64,000 bases of DNA from contig NZ_BMVY01000004.1 in assembly GCF_014650955.1 (NCBI RefSeq), forward strand, positions 1 through 64,000, in the 5' to 3' direction. Of the stretch, positions 52,853 to 63,267 are shown one piece after another. The notes below the pieces were generated by a model that saw nothing but the letters and a program-made list of their open reading frames with translations, was not told where the DNA came from and searched no databases. Position 1 is the first letter of the stretch; each line of letters begins with the position of its first letter. The position numbers were made by a program, and so were the translations under genes. Source of the stretch: Streptomyces tauricus. Its GTDB lineage: Bacteria > Actinomycetota > Actinomycetes > Streptomycetales > Streptomycetaceae.

Positions 52853-53530
52853 ATGAAGGGTGATCTGTTTTCCAACGAGTACATGGTGCAGCCGGCCGCC
52901 ACCGCGGGCATGAGCGTGCAGAACGCCAAGTCGATCAGGTACGCCGTCAACGGCGAGATGCTGGCCCGGCAGGGCGCGATGATCGCCTATCGCGGCAACC
53001 TGCAGTTCGAGCGCAAGGGCCAGGGTGTCGGCGGCATGCTCAAGCGCGCGGTCACCGGCGAGGGCCTGCCGCTCATGGCGGTGCGCGGACAGGGGGAGGC
53101 GTGGTTCGCGCACGAGGCGCAGAACTGCTTCATCATCGACATCGACCCCGGTGACGTCTTCACCGTCAACGGCCGCAACATCCTGTGCTTCGACGCGACG
53201 TTGACGTACGACATCAAGACGGTGAAGGGCGCGGGCATCTCCGGCGGCGGACTGTTCAACAGCGTCTTCACCGGACAGGGCAGGCTCGGTCTGGTCTGCG
53301 AGGGCAACCCGCTGGTCATCCCGGTCTCCCCGCAGTGGCCGGTGTACGTCGACACGGACGCGGTCGTCGGCTGGACGGCCAACCTCCAGACCTCGCTGCA
53401 CCGTTCGCAGTCCATCGGCTCGATGATCCGCGGCGGTTCGGGCGAGGCCGTGCAGTTGATGCTCCAGGGGGAGGGATTCGTCGTCGTACGGCCGAGCGAG
53501 GCCACACCGCAGAAGGCCCAACAGCACTGA
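52853..53530 (+). CDS. AIM24 family protein
   Basis: A 225-residue beta-rich protein of the AIM24 family, named after yeast mitochondrial Aim24, with a TRAP-like double-stranded beta-helix. Conserved blocks are EMLARQGAMIAYRGNLQFER, FIIDIDPGDVFTVNGRNIL and GLVCEGNPLVIPVSP, with GGLFNSVFTGQGR as the Gly-rich turn. The bacterial role is unknown. Streptomyces usually carry several copies near each other, but here only one is seen. ATG 52853 gives the usual N-terminus. Confidence 0.87.
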   Translation: MKGDLFSNEYMVQPAATAGMSVQNAKSIRYAVNGEMLARQGAMIAYRGNLQFERKGQGVGGMLKRAVTGEGLPLMAVRGQGEAWFAHEAQNCFIIDIDPGDVFTVNGRNILCFDATLTYDIKTVKGAGISGGGLFNSVFTGQGRLGLVCEGNPLVIPVSPQWPVYVDTDAVVGWTANLQTSLHRSQSIGSMIRGGSGEAVQLMLQGEGFVVVRPSEATPQKAQQH

Positions 53531-53573
53531 CACGGCCCGGTGATGGGCCGGTCTCCCGGGGGCTGAGCCTCCC

Positions 53574-53603
53574 GCGTCGGCGTCGGCGTCGGCGTCCGCG
53601 TGC
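53574..53603. repeat. hexanucleotide repeat (GCGTCG)n
   Basis: Three GCGTCG units followed by GCGTCC and GCGTGC form a short array between AIM24 and the surface-protein gene, running into a GTGCGC-rich stretch to about 53620. It is the third hexamer array in the window. Confidence 0.75.
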
Positions 53604-53639
53604 GTGCGCGTGCGTGCGTGGGTCCCTGCGGCCGTCCGG

Positions 53640-55163
53640 CTAGGGCACCAGTCGTCCGTTCGTCCGTCGGCGCCACAGGATCGCGGCGGTGCCGGCGGCG
53701 AGCAGGGCGGCGGTGCCCGCGGCGGCGGGCAGGAGCAGGCCGGATCCGGTCGAGGCGAGCGAGCCGTCGACGGTGGTGCCGAGCGAACCACCGCTCACCG
53801 AGCCGCCGGTCGTGCCCGGTCCGCCACCCGTGTCGCCGCCGCCGGCCGTGCCGTCCGCGCCGGTCCCGTCGTCCGCGGGACCGTCGACGGGAACCGTGGT
53901 ATCTGAGTCGGACGGGCCGGCGCTCGGGTCCGGGTCCGTCTCGCCGGGTGTCGGATCGGGTGACGGCGACGGGGACTCGGGGTCGGTCGGTGTCGGAGTC
54001 GGAGTCGGAGTCGGCGAGGGCGTCGGCGGGACCGGCGCTCTGAACACGGTCAGCGAGGTGTCCGAGGGACTTCCCACGAACACCGCGTCGCCGCCCGGTG
54101 TCACCGCGACGGACGAACTGCCCAACTGCCCGTTGACGCCCGGCAGTTCGGCGCCCATGTCGAGGTCCTTGAGCGTTGCCGTGTCGTACACCGCGAGCCG
54201 CCCCACGCCGTCCCCCTCTTCCGGCGGGTTGCCCCAGTCCTGCCACACCGCGAACGCCCGGTCGGAGCGCGGGTCCACGGCGACATCGGCGATGGTGTCG
54301 CCCGGTCGCGCGTCGAAGGAGGCGGCCAGTTTCCCGGCGGCGATGTCGTACGCCTCCAGTACGGTGCCCCGCCCCGCCCACAGCACCCCGCGGCCGGTGT
54401 CCCACTCCAGGAAGGACACCGCGGCTCCGGTGCCGAGCGCGATCTCCTTGCCGTCCGGCGCGAAGTCGGCCGAACCGACCCTGCGCAGCACTCCGTTGGT
54501 GTTGTCCGTCACCCAGATCTGCCCGGCCGCGGTGTCCACGGCGAGCGGACCGCCGGTGGCCGGCAGGGTGAGGGAGCGCTCCACGGTCACCGACGTCTCG
54601 CCGACGGCGACCTCCTCCAGTTTCGTCCCGCGTACGACCACGACCGTGCCGGCTTTCGTACCGGACCTGGCCTGCGTGATCGACGTACCGGTGAGCCAGC
54701 CGCCGCTCCCCGTCGCGGCCCCGTCCTTGGCGGCGGCGATCCCGCGCAGCCCGACGAGGTAGTGCACACCATCGCCGGAGAGCGGTCCGGCGAGCCGTTT
54801 GCCCGGCAGTTGGGCGGGCGCGCCCGTGCTCCCGGGAGAGGTCCTCACCCAGCTCAGTACGTTCCCGGCGGCCGGGTCGACGGCGTAGACGCCGGCCAGG
54901 CTGCCGTCCGGCGTACCGGCGACGGTGTCGGAGCCGACGTACAGCTTTCCCGACTCGGGGTGCAGGAGCAGGTCGAGCGGTTTGCCGACGGTCGTGAGGC
55001 GGGCGGTCCGCTCGTACCCCTCGGTCGCGGGCGGGCCGTCGGCGCCGGCGGGCGTGCCGGCCGCGACGACGGAGAGGACCACCGCCGTGAGGCCGGCCAG
55101 GGTGCCCGCCGCCCGGGGGCGGAGCACATCGCTCCGCCCCCGGGTTCTGAAGGGCGCGGTCAC
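53640..55163 (-). CDS. surface-anchored beta-propeller protein with LASTG sortase signal
   Basis: A 507-residue exported protein. The signal region (LAGLTAVVLSVVAAGTPAGA) is followed by a propeller-like core (DLLLHPESGKLYVGSDTVAG, GTVLEAYDIAAGKLAASFDA, SSSVAVTPGGDAVFVGSP). A long Pro/Ser/Thr/Asp/Gly-rich stalk leads to LASTG, a hydrophobic helix and RRR. LAxTG is the class E sortase signal of Streptomyces. GTG 55163 overlaps the upstream gene's TGA, so the two are translationally coupled and share its iron-box promoter. Ligand unknown; a heme or iron role is inferred only from regulation. Confidence 0.82.
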   Translation of the reverse strand: MTAPFRTRGRSDVLRPRAAGTLAGLTAVVLSVVAAGTPAGADGPPATEGYERTARLTTVGKPLDLLLHPESGKLYVGSDTVAGTPDGSLAGVYAVDPAAGNVLSWVRTSPGSTGAPAQLPGKRLAGPLSGDGVHYLVGLRGIAAAKDGAATGSGGWLTGTSITQARSGTKAGTVVVVRGTKLEEVAVGETSVTVERSLTLPATGGPLAVDTAAGQIWVTDNTNGVLRRVGSADFAPDGKEIALGTGAAVSFLEWDTGRGVLWAGRGTVLEAYDIAAGKLAASFDARPGDTIADVAVDPRSDRAFAVWQDWGNPPEEGDGVGRLAVYDTATLKDLDMGAELPGVNGQLGSSSVAVTPGGDAVFVGSPSDTSLTVFRAPVPPTPSPTPTPTPTPTDPESPSPSPDPTPGETDPDPSAGPSDSDTTVPVDGPADDGTGADGTAGGGDTGGGPGTTGGSVSGGSLGTTVDGSLASTGSGLLLPAAAGTAALLAAGTAAILWRRRTNGRLVP

Positions 55164-55717
55164 GAGAAGGAGACCGGGAGGTAGACGTCGTACGAGCGGT
55201 TGCTGCTGCCCGTGTGGTCGGCGCGCGTCACGATCGCGCAGTCGACGTCCGTGCCGCAGACCTTGCCGGCGGCGATGTTCGGGTTCACGTGCACGCTGAC
55301 AGCGAACGAGCCGCCGGAGCCGTAGGCGGAACTGTTGGCGACCGTGCCGCCGCCGAGGTCGGACACCCAGTGCGAGGCGCCCGTCGTGCCGGACTGGTCG
55401 GCGCCGCCCAGGCAGGGGGTCGGCCGGGAGGTGTACGTCGACGGGTTCCCCGGCTCGACACCCTCGGGGATCACGCACAGGCCGACGTAGACACCCTGGA
55501 GCGTGTTGTAGCCGCTGCCGGAGACGGTGACGTTCTGCCCGGCGGCCGACAGGCTGTCGGGCGCGGTCAGTGACAGGTTGTACGTCGTACCGCTCACCGT
55601 CACGGACCGCGTCGCGGTGGCGGCCGAGGCGGAGGTGGCGAGCCCGACCGTCAGCGCGGTGGCGGTGGCTCCGACGGCGGCGATCCGGGCAGCACGGGAG
55701 AACAGGGCGGATCTCAT
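55160..55717 (-). CDS. iron-regulated secreted Ig-like protein
   Basis: A 185-residue secreted protein. The signal peptide (IAAVGATATALTVGLATSASA) is followed by a beta-sandwich-like domain (VTVSGSGYNTLQGVYVGLCV, TGASHWVSDLGGGTVANSSA, NPNIAAGKVCGTDVDCAIVT), reminiscent of neocarzinostatin/HtaA-associated Ig folds. Four cysteines (including CVIPEGV, TPCLGG, and CGTDVDC) could form two disulfides. The DmdR-type box lies 32 bp upstream. It is coupled to the LASTG gene. Function is unknown; a role in surface heme or iron capture is inferred. Confidence 0.75.
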   Translation of the reverse strand: MRSALFSRAARIAAVGATATALTVGLATSASAATATRSVTVSGTTYNLSLTAPDSLSAAGQNVTVSGSGYNTLQGVYVGLCVIPEGVEPGNPSTYTSRPTPCLGGADQSGTTGASHWVSDLGGGTVANSSAYGSGGSFAVSVHVNPNIAAGKVCGTDVDCAIVTRADHTGSSNRSYDVYLPVSFS

Positions 55718-55748
55718 GGGTAGTTGGCCTTTCAGAGGCGAGAACCAC

Positions 55749-55767
55749 TTAGGTAAGGCAAACCTAA
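55749..55767. promoter_or_regulatory. DmdR/IdeR/DtxR-type iron box
   Basis: TTAGGTAAGGCAAACCTAA matches the known actinobacterial iron box (consensus TTAGGTTAGGCTAACCTAA) at nearly all positions, with CTTAGGT/ACCTAAG arms. It lies 32 bp before the secreted-protein ATG at 55717 and 90 bp before the ABC binding-protein start at 55857, so it could repress both directions when iron is plentiful. Confidence 0.85.
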
Positions 55768-55856
55768 GTTGCAGGTCATCGGATCGTCAACCCACGGCTC
55801 GGGAACGGCGCAAAGGTGTGTAGTGATCATGTCAATCGAGCGGTCATCATGCGCCC

Positions 55857-56852
55857 ATGCCGACGCCCCGAGACCGTTCTCGTGCGGGAAGCACGGGCAA
55901 GCTGACCGCCTTCGCGGTCGCCCTGCTGATGACGGTCGTGGCGTGCGGCGGCGGCTCCGACGACGGCGGGAGCGGCGGAGGCGGCAAGGGACTCGAACGG
56001 TCGAGTGTCACGGTCGCCGCGCTGCCCCTGGCGGACGACGCGCCCCTCTATCTCGCGCGGGACCGGGGGCTGTTCGAGAAGGAGGGCCTGGACGTACGCA
56101 TCCAGCCCGTCCAGCAGTCCATCCAGGCACTGCCCGCCCTGTCGAAGGGCCAGGTCGACGTGATCGCCGGCGCGAACTACGTCACCTTCCTGCAAGCCCA
56201 TGAGAAGGGCACCCTGGACCTGCGCATCCTCTCCGAAGGGGCCCGCGTCACGCCCCACATGATGGACGTGCTCGTACCCGAGGACTCCGACATCCGCGGC
56301 GTCGCCGACCTCAAGGGCAAGAAGGTCGCCGTCAACATCCTCAACAACATCCAGTCGCTGACCCTGAACGCGATCCTCGGCCGGCAGGGCGCGGGCCGCC
56401 CCGAGTACCGGCAGATCGCCTTCCCCCAGATGGGAGTCGCCCTGGAGGAGGGGCAGGTCGACGCCGTCCACGCCGTCGAGCCCTTCAACAGCGCCATCCA
56501 GAAGCAGCTGAACGCCCGCGTCCTCGTAGACGGCGGCTCCGCCCCCGTGGAGAACATCCCGATCAGCGGCTACGTCACCACCGCCGACTACGCGGACAAG
56601 AACCCGAGGACCGCGGCGGCCTTCCGGCGGGCGATCGCCGCGGCGGCCGAGATCGCCACCCGGGACCAGGACGCCGTCCGCGAGGAACTGCCCGAGTACA
56701 CCAAGGTCACCGCCGGTCAGGCCGAGTCGATCCGGCTGCCGGCCTACCCGGTGACCTCGGACGCGTCCGAGCTGCGCCGCCTCACCGAACTCATGCAGGA
56801 ACAGGGCCTGTTGATGAAGACGATCGATCCGGGAACGTTGCTGGTCGAGTGA
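55857..56852 (+). CDS. ABC transporter substrate-binding lipoprotein (NitT/TauT/ThiY type)
   Basis: A 331-residue NMT1/SsuA-like binding protein. The lipobox is TVVACGGG (C at about residue 31). SVTVAALPLADDAPLYLARD and LFEKEGLDVRIQPVQQSIQA are classic openings, VIAGANYVTFLQAHEKGTLD and KKVAVNILNNIQSLTLNAIL follow, and VDAVHAVEPFNSAIQ closes the ligand site. Substrates of the class include taurine, sulfonates, nitrate and pyrimidine precursors; this one cannot be told. Its stop overlaps the next GTG. Confidence 0.88.
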   Translation: MPTPRDRSRAGSTGKLTAFAVALLMTVVACGGGSDDGGSGGGGKGLERSSVTVAALPLADDAPLYLARDRGLFEKEGLDVRIQPVQQSIQALPALSKGQVDVIAGANYVTFLQAHEKGTLDLRILSEGARVTPHMMDVLVPEDSDIRGVADLKGKKVAVNILNNIQSLTLNAILGRQGAGRPEYRQIAFPQMGVALEEGQVDAVHAVEPFNSAIQKQLNARVLVDGGSAPVENIPISGYVTTADYADKNPRTAAAFRRAIAAAAEIATRDQDAVREELPEYTKVTAGQAESIRLPAYPVTSDASELRRLTELMQEQGLLMKTIDPGTLLVE

Positions 56853-57697
56853 GGCGCGGCGGGAGCGGTGGAGGCGGAGCGGGCCGTGCGGCGGAGCGCG
56901 TGCGGCGCCGGCAGGACCCGCTGCTCGGCGCGCTCGGTGTGCTGCTCGCCCTCGGCCTGTGCGAGGCGGTCGGCAGGGCGGGTCTCGTACGGCGCGAGTA
57001 CCTGCCGCCCGCCTCCGAAGTGCTCGCTCGGGCCGTGGAGTTGGCGGGCGACCCGCTCTTCCTGGCAGGGGTCGGAGCCACCGTACGCGCCTGGGCCCTC
57101 GGCCTCGGGCTCGCCTGCGCGATCGCCGTACCGCTGGGCCTGCTCCTCGGCAGCGTGCCCGTCGTCGACGAGGCCGTGCGCGCCGTCGTCGAGTTCCTGC
57201 GTCCGCTGCCGTCCGTCGCGCTGATCCCGCTGGTGTCCCTGCTGCTGGGATCCGGTACGGAGACGAAGGTCGCGCTCATCACGTACGCCTCGGTCTGGCC
57301 GATCCTCTTCAACACCGTCTACGGCCTCGGTGAGACCGACCCGCTCGCCAAGGACACCTTGCGTGCCTTCGGCTTCGGCCGCCTGTCGGTCCTCCTGCGC
57401 GTCGAACTCCCCGCCACGGCTCCCTTCATCGCCGCCGGCGTACGCATCTCCGCGGCCGTCGCCCTCATCCTGGCCGTCGCCACGGAGATCCTCGCGGGGT
57501 TCGGGGAGGGCCTCGGCATCTTCATCGCCCAGGCGGGCCTGGCGACGGACGGCACGCGGGATGTGCTGGCGGGGGTGGTGTGGGCGGGGGTGCTGGGGCT
57601 GGCCATTGACATGGTGCTGGTGTGGGGGGAGAGGCGACTGTTCCCTTGGACGCCGGAACATCGGGGCGACAACCCCCGCGCGGCGGCGGCCCGGTGA
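56849..57697 (+). CDS. ABC transporter permease 1 (NitT/TauT type)
   Basis: A 282-residue inner-membrane permease of the BPD_transp_1 class. Helices include LGALGVLLALGLCEAVGRAG, VRAWALGLGLACAIAVPLGL and ALILAVATEILAGFGEGLGI, and the EAA-type loop is LGETDPLAKDTLRAFGFGRL. The GTG start overlaps the binding-protein stop (GTGA), and its own stop overlaps the next permease the same way. It will form a heterodimer with permease 2. Confidence 0.9.
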   Translation: MRRGGSGGGGAGRAAERVRRRQDPLLGALGVLLALGLCEAVGRAGLVRREYLPPASEVLARAVELAGDPLFLAGVGATVRAWALGLGLACAIAVPLGLLLGSVPVVDEAVRAVVEFLRPLPSVALIPLVSLLLGSGTETKVALITYASVWPILFNTVYGLGETDPLAKDTLRAFGFGRLSVLLRVELPATAPFIAAGVRISAAVALILAVATEILAGFGEGLGIFIAQAGLATDGTRDVLAGVVWAGVLGLAIDMVLVWGERRLFPWTPEHRGDNPRAAAAR

Positions 57698-58494
57698 AGC
57701 GGGGCAGGACGGCGGCAGCCGCTCGCAGCGCGCTCCTGCGCTGGACCGTACTCGGCCTCGCCGTCGCCGCCTGGCAACTCACCACCCACACCCACGCCAG
57801 CGTCTATTTCCCGCCACCCACCGAAATCGCCCGCCACACCCACACCCTGTGGTTCTCGGGCCCACCCACCCACGCCTTCCTCACCACCGCCGCGACCGAA
57901 AACATCCTCCCCAGCCTCGCCCGCATGACCACGGGTTTCGCCCTCGCCGCGCTCGCCGGTATCGCCCTCGGCACGGCCCTGGGCCGCTCCCGCCGGGCCC
58001 ACGCCCTGTGCAACCCGGTCCTGCAGTTCGCCCGGGCCGTCCCACCCCCGGCCCTGGTCCCCGTCTTCGTCGTACTCCTCGACCTCGGCACCCGGATGCA
58101 GGTCACGTCGATCGTCTTCAGCGCCGTCTGGCCCGTCCTGATCAACACGGCGGAAGGCGTCCGCAACACCGACCCCCTGCGCCTCGAAGTGGCCGAGGTG
58201 CTGCGCCTGACCAAGACCGAACGGCTCCGTTTCCTCTTCCTGCCCTCGGCGCTGCCCCGCATCTTCGCCGGCCTGCGCCTGAGTCTTTCGCTCTGCCTCG
58301 TCCTCATGGTCTTCTCGGAGCTGCTGCCGGGCACGGCCAACGGCATCGGCTTCACACTCACCGACGCCCAGTCCCGCTCGGACCTGCTCACGGTCTGGGC
58401 GGCACTGGTGCTGCTCGGCGCACTCGGACACGTACTCAACACCGGCCTGCTGGCGGTCGAGAAGCGACTGCTGGGCAGGGGGAGGCCGGGGTGA
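57694..58494 (+). CDS. ABC transporter permease 2 (NitT/TauT type)
   Basis: A 266-residue permease with the same fold. RWTVLGLAVAAWQLTTHTHA opens it, the cytoplasmic loop is EGVRNTDPLRLEVAEVLRLT, and LSLSLCLVLMVFSELLPGTA and LTVWAALVLLGALGHVLNTG are helices. GTG 57694 overlaps the previous stop (GTGA). Having two distinct permease genes is less common in this class, where one usually homodimerises. Confidence 0.9.
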   Translation: MKRGRTAAAARSALLRWTVLGLAVAAWQLTTHTHASVYFPPPTEIARHTHTLWFSGPPTHAFLTTAATENILPSLARMTTGFALAALAGIALGTALGRSRRAHALCNPVLQFARAVPPPALVPVFVVLLDLGTRMQVTSIVFSAVWPVLINTAEGVRNTDPLRLEVAEVLRLTKTERLRFLFLPSALPRIFAGLRLSLSLCLVLMVFSELLPGTANGIGFTLTDAQSRSDLLTVWAALVLLGALGHVLNTGLLAVEKRLLGRGRPG

Positions 58495-58568
58495 GGGGCA
58501 TGAGGGATCTGCAGGACGACGGTCCGTTCGGTGCCGTCGCCGACGATGGGGGCAGGTGACCGGCCCGC

Positions 58569-59315
58569 ATGCTGCGTCTCGACTCCCTCGGTCAGCGGTA
58601 CGGCGATCACTCCGTCCTGCACGACATCACGCTCACCGTGCCCGACGGCCAACTCCTCTGCGTCGTCGGGCCGTCCGGCTGCGGCAAGTCGACGCTGCTG
58701 CGTACCGTCGCCGGGCTGCTGCCGGTCCGGGAGGGAACCGTGTCCGTCGACGGGGCGCCCGTCACCGGTGTGCCGGACCGGCTGGCCGTCGTCTTCCAGG
58801 ACTACGGACGGTCGCTCTACCCCTGGCTCCCGGTCCGCGAGAACGTCGCGCTTCCTCTACGGCGGCGGGGACTCGGGCGTCCCGAGCGGCGGGACGAGGC
58901 CGAGCGGATGCTGGAACGGGTGGGGCTTCGCGGTGCGGGACGGCGGTATCCCTGGCAGCTGTCCGGCGGTATGCAGCAGCGGGTCGCCATCGCGCGTGCG
59001 CTGGTGTGCCGGCCGTCCCTGCTGCTCATGGACGAGCCCTTCGGCTCGCTCGACGCGCAGACCCGGGAGGATCTGGAGGATCTGCTGCTGGAGGTGCATC
59101 GGGGGGAGGGCACGACGATCGTGTTCGTCACGCATGACATCGACGAGAGTGTGTACGTGGGGGACCGGGTGGTCGTGCTGTCCGCGGGTCCCGGGTCCCG
59201 GGTGGTCCTCGACCTGCCGGTCGTGCTGCCCGGCGAGCGGGACCAGATCGCTACGCGGGGGTTGCCGGAGTTCGTCGCGCTGCGAGCGAAGGTGGGGCAC
59301 GCGGTACGCGGCTGA
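58569..59315 (+). CDS. ABC transporter ATP-binding protein (NitT/TauT type)
   Basis: A 248-residue ATPase. Walker A is VVGPSGCGKSTLLRTVAG, the Q-loop FQDYGRSLYPWLPVRENVAL, signature [15 protein letters not shown], Walker B LLLMDEPFGSLD, and the H-loop VFVTHDIDESV. It completes the four-gene importer, 74 bp after permease 2. The 3' hairpin at 59507-59524 could end the transcript. Confidence 0.93.
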   Translation: MLRLDSLGQRYGDHSVLHDITLTVPDGQLLCVVGPSGCGKSTLLRTVAGLLPVREGTVSVDGAPVTGVPDRLAVVFQDYGRSLYPWLPVRENVALPLRRRGLGRPERRDEAERMLERVGLRGAGRRYPWQLSGGMQQRVAIARALVCRPSLLLMDEPFGSLDAQTREDLEDLLLEVHRGEGTTIVFVTHDIDESVYVGDRVVVLSAGPGSRVVLDLPVVLPGERDQIATRGLPEFVALRAKVGHAVRG

Positions 59316-61862
<2,547 letters not shown>

Positions 61863-62084
61863 CCCCGCGGCCGATCCCGGCCGTCGGCTCCCCCTGGACA
61901 GCTGACGGCTGAGGGCTGGGGGCTAGTGGCTGACGGCTGGGCGGTTGGGGGCGGGCGGGCGGCCGGCGGTTTCGAAAGAAGCGGCGTCGATCGGCTCGCG
62001 CCACCCCCGCTGTCCGGGCAGGATGCTGCCCGTAGCCCCCTTCGCCCCGCAGCCCACCCCACGGACCGACCCACGGAGGACCGG

Positions 62085-63209
62085 ATGACCGGTACGCCCG
62101 CGCCCTTCACCGCCGACGACTACCGGGCCCGTATGGAGCGCGCCGCCCGGGCCGCCGACGAGGCGGGGCTCGCCGGGGTGCTCGTCTCGCCCGGACCCGA
62201 CCTCGTCTGGCTCACCGGCTACGCGCCGCCCGCGGCCACCGAGCGGCTCACCCTGCTCGTCCTCACCCCCGGGCAGGACCCCGTGCTCGTCGTGCCCACG
62301 CTGGAGGCCCCGGACGCCGAGAAGGCCGTGGGCGCGCCCGCGCTGAAGCTGCGCGACTGGACCGACGGCAAGGACCCGTACACCACCACGGCCCCGCTCC
62401 TGGACGCCTCGGGCCGGTTCGGTGTCAGCGACAACGCCTGGGCGATGCACCTGCTGGGCCTCCAGAGGGAGCTGCCCGGCACCTCGTACGTCTCCCTCAG
62501 CGACGGACTGCCGATGCTGCGGGCCGTCAAGGACGCCGCCGAACTGGAGCGGCTGGCGGCCGCGGGCGCCGCCGCCGACGACACGTACGAGGAGATCCTG
62601 AAGGTCGCCTTCGCGGGCCGCCGCGAGTCGGACGTCGCGGGGGACCTCGCCGATCTGCTGCGGCACTTCGGGCACGAGCAGGTGGACTTCACGGTCGTCG
62701 GGTCGGGGCCGAACGGCGCCAACCCGCACCACGAGGCCGGCTCCCGCGTCATCGGGCACGGCGACACGGTCGTCCTCGACTTCGGCGGACTGAAGCACGG
62801 CTACGGCTCGGACACCTCCCGTACGGTGCACGTCGGCGAGCCGAGCGCCGAGGAGCAGCGGGTCCACGACATCGTGCGCGCCGCCCAGCAGGCCGCGTTC
62901 GAGGCGGTGCGGCCCGGGATCGCCTGCCAGGACGTCGACCGGGTCGCCCGCGCCCACATCACCGACGCCGGGTACGGCGACCGATTCATCCACCGCACCG
63001 GGCACGGTATCGGTGTCACCACCCATGAACCGCCGTACATGATCGAGGGCGAGGAGCAGCCGCTCGTGCCCGGGATGTGCTTCTCCGTGGAGCCCGGCAT
63101 CTATCTGCCGGGCCGCTTCGGAGTACGCATCGAGGACATCGTGACGGTCACCGAGGACGGCGGACGCCGCCTCAACGACACCCCCCGGGAGATGGCCGTC
63201 GTGAACTGA
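62085..63209 (+). CDS. M24 family metallopeptidase (Xaa-Pro aminopeptidase-like)
   Basis: A 374-residue cytoplasmic dipeptidase/prolidase-type enzyme. The creatinase-like N-terminal domain (LVSPGPDLVWLTGYAPPAA) is followed by the pita-bread domain. Its metal ligands are two Asp (VVLDFGGLKHGYGSDTSRTV), His in HRTGHGIGVTTHE, Glu in SVEPGIYLPG and Glu in VRIEDIVTVT. CGGAGGA precedes ATG 62085. Substrates are probably dipeptides or peptides with Pro in second position. The first 220 bp of the gap to geoA hold no gene. Confidence 0.92.
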   Translation: MTGTPAPFTADDYRARMERAARAADEAGLAGVLVSPGPDLVWLTGYAPPAATERLTLLVLTPGQDPVLVVPTLEAPDAEKAVGAPALKLRDWTDGKDPYTTTAPLLDASGRFGVSDNAWAMHLLGLQRELPGTSYVSLSDGLPMLRAVKDAAELERLAAAGAAADDTYEEILKVAFAGRRESDVAGDLADLLRHFGHEQVDFTVVGSGPNGANPHHEAGSRVIGHGDTVVLDFGGLKHGYGSDTSRTVHVGEPSAEEQRVHDIVRAAQQAAFEAVRPGIACQDVDRVARAHITDAGYGDRFIHRTGHGIGVTTHEPPYMIEGEEQPLVPGMCFSVEPGIYLPGRFGVRIEDIVTVTEDGGRRLNDTPREMAVVN

Positions 63210-63267
63210 ACACGTCCCCCTCCCGTATCCCGGACCCCACCGGACCTCAACGGCGGACGGCGCGACC

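Noticed and set aside
58500..58559. A 19-codon open frame (MRDLQDDGPFGAVADDGGR) between permease 2 and the ATPase gene
   Set aside because: It is very short and lacks a convincing ribosome-binding site. In this GC-rich DNA such frames are common by chance.
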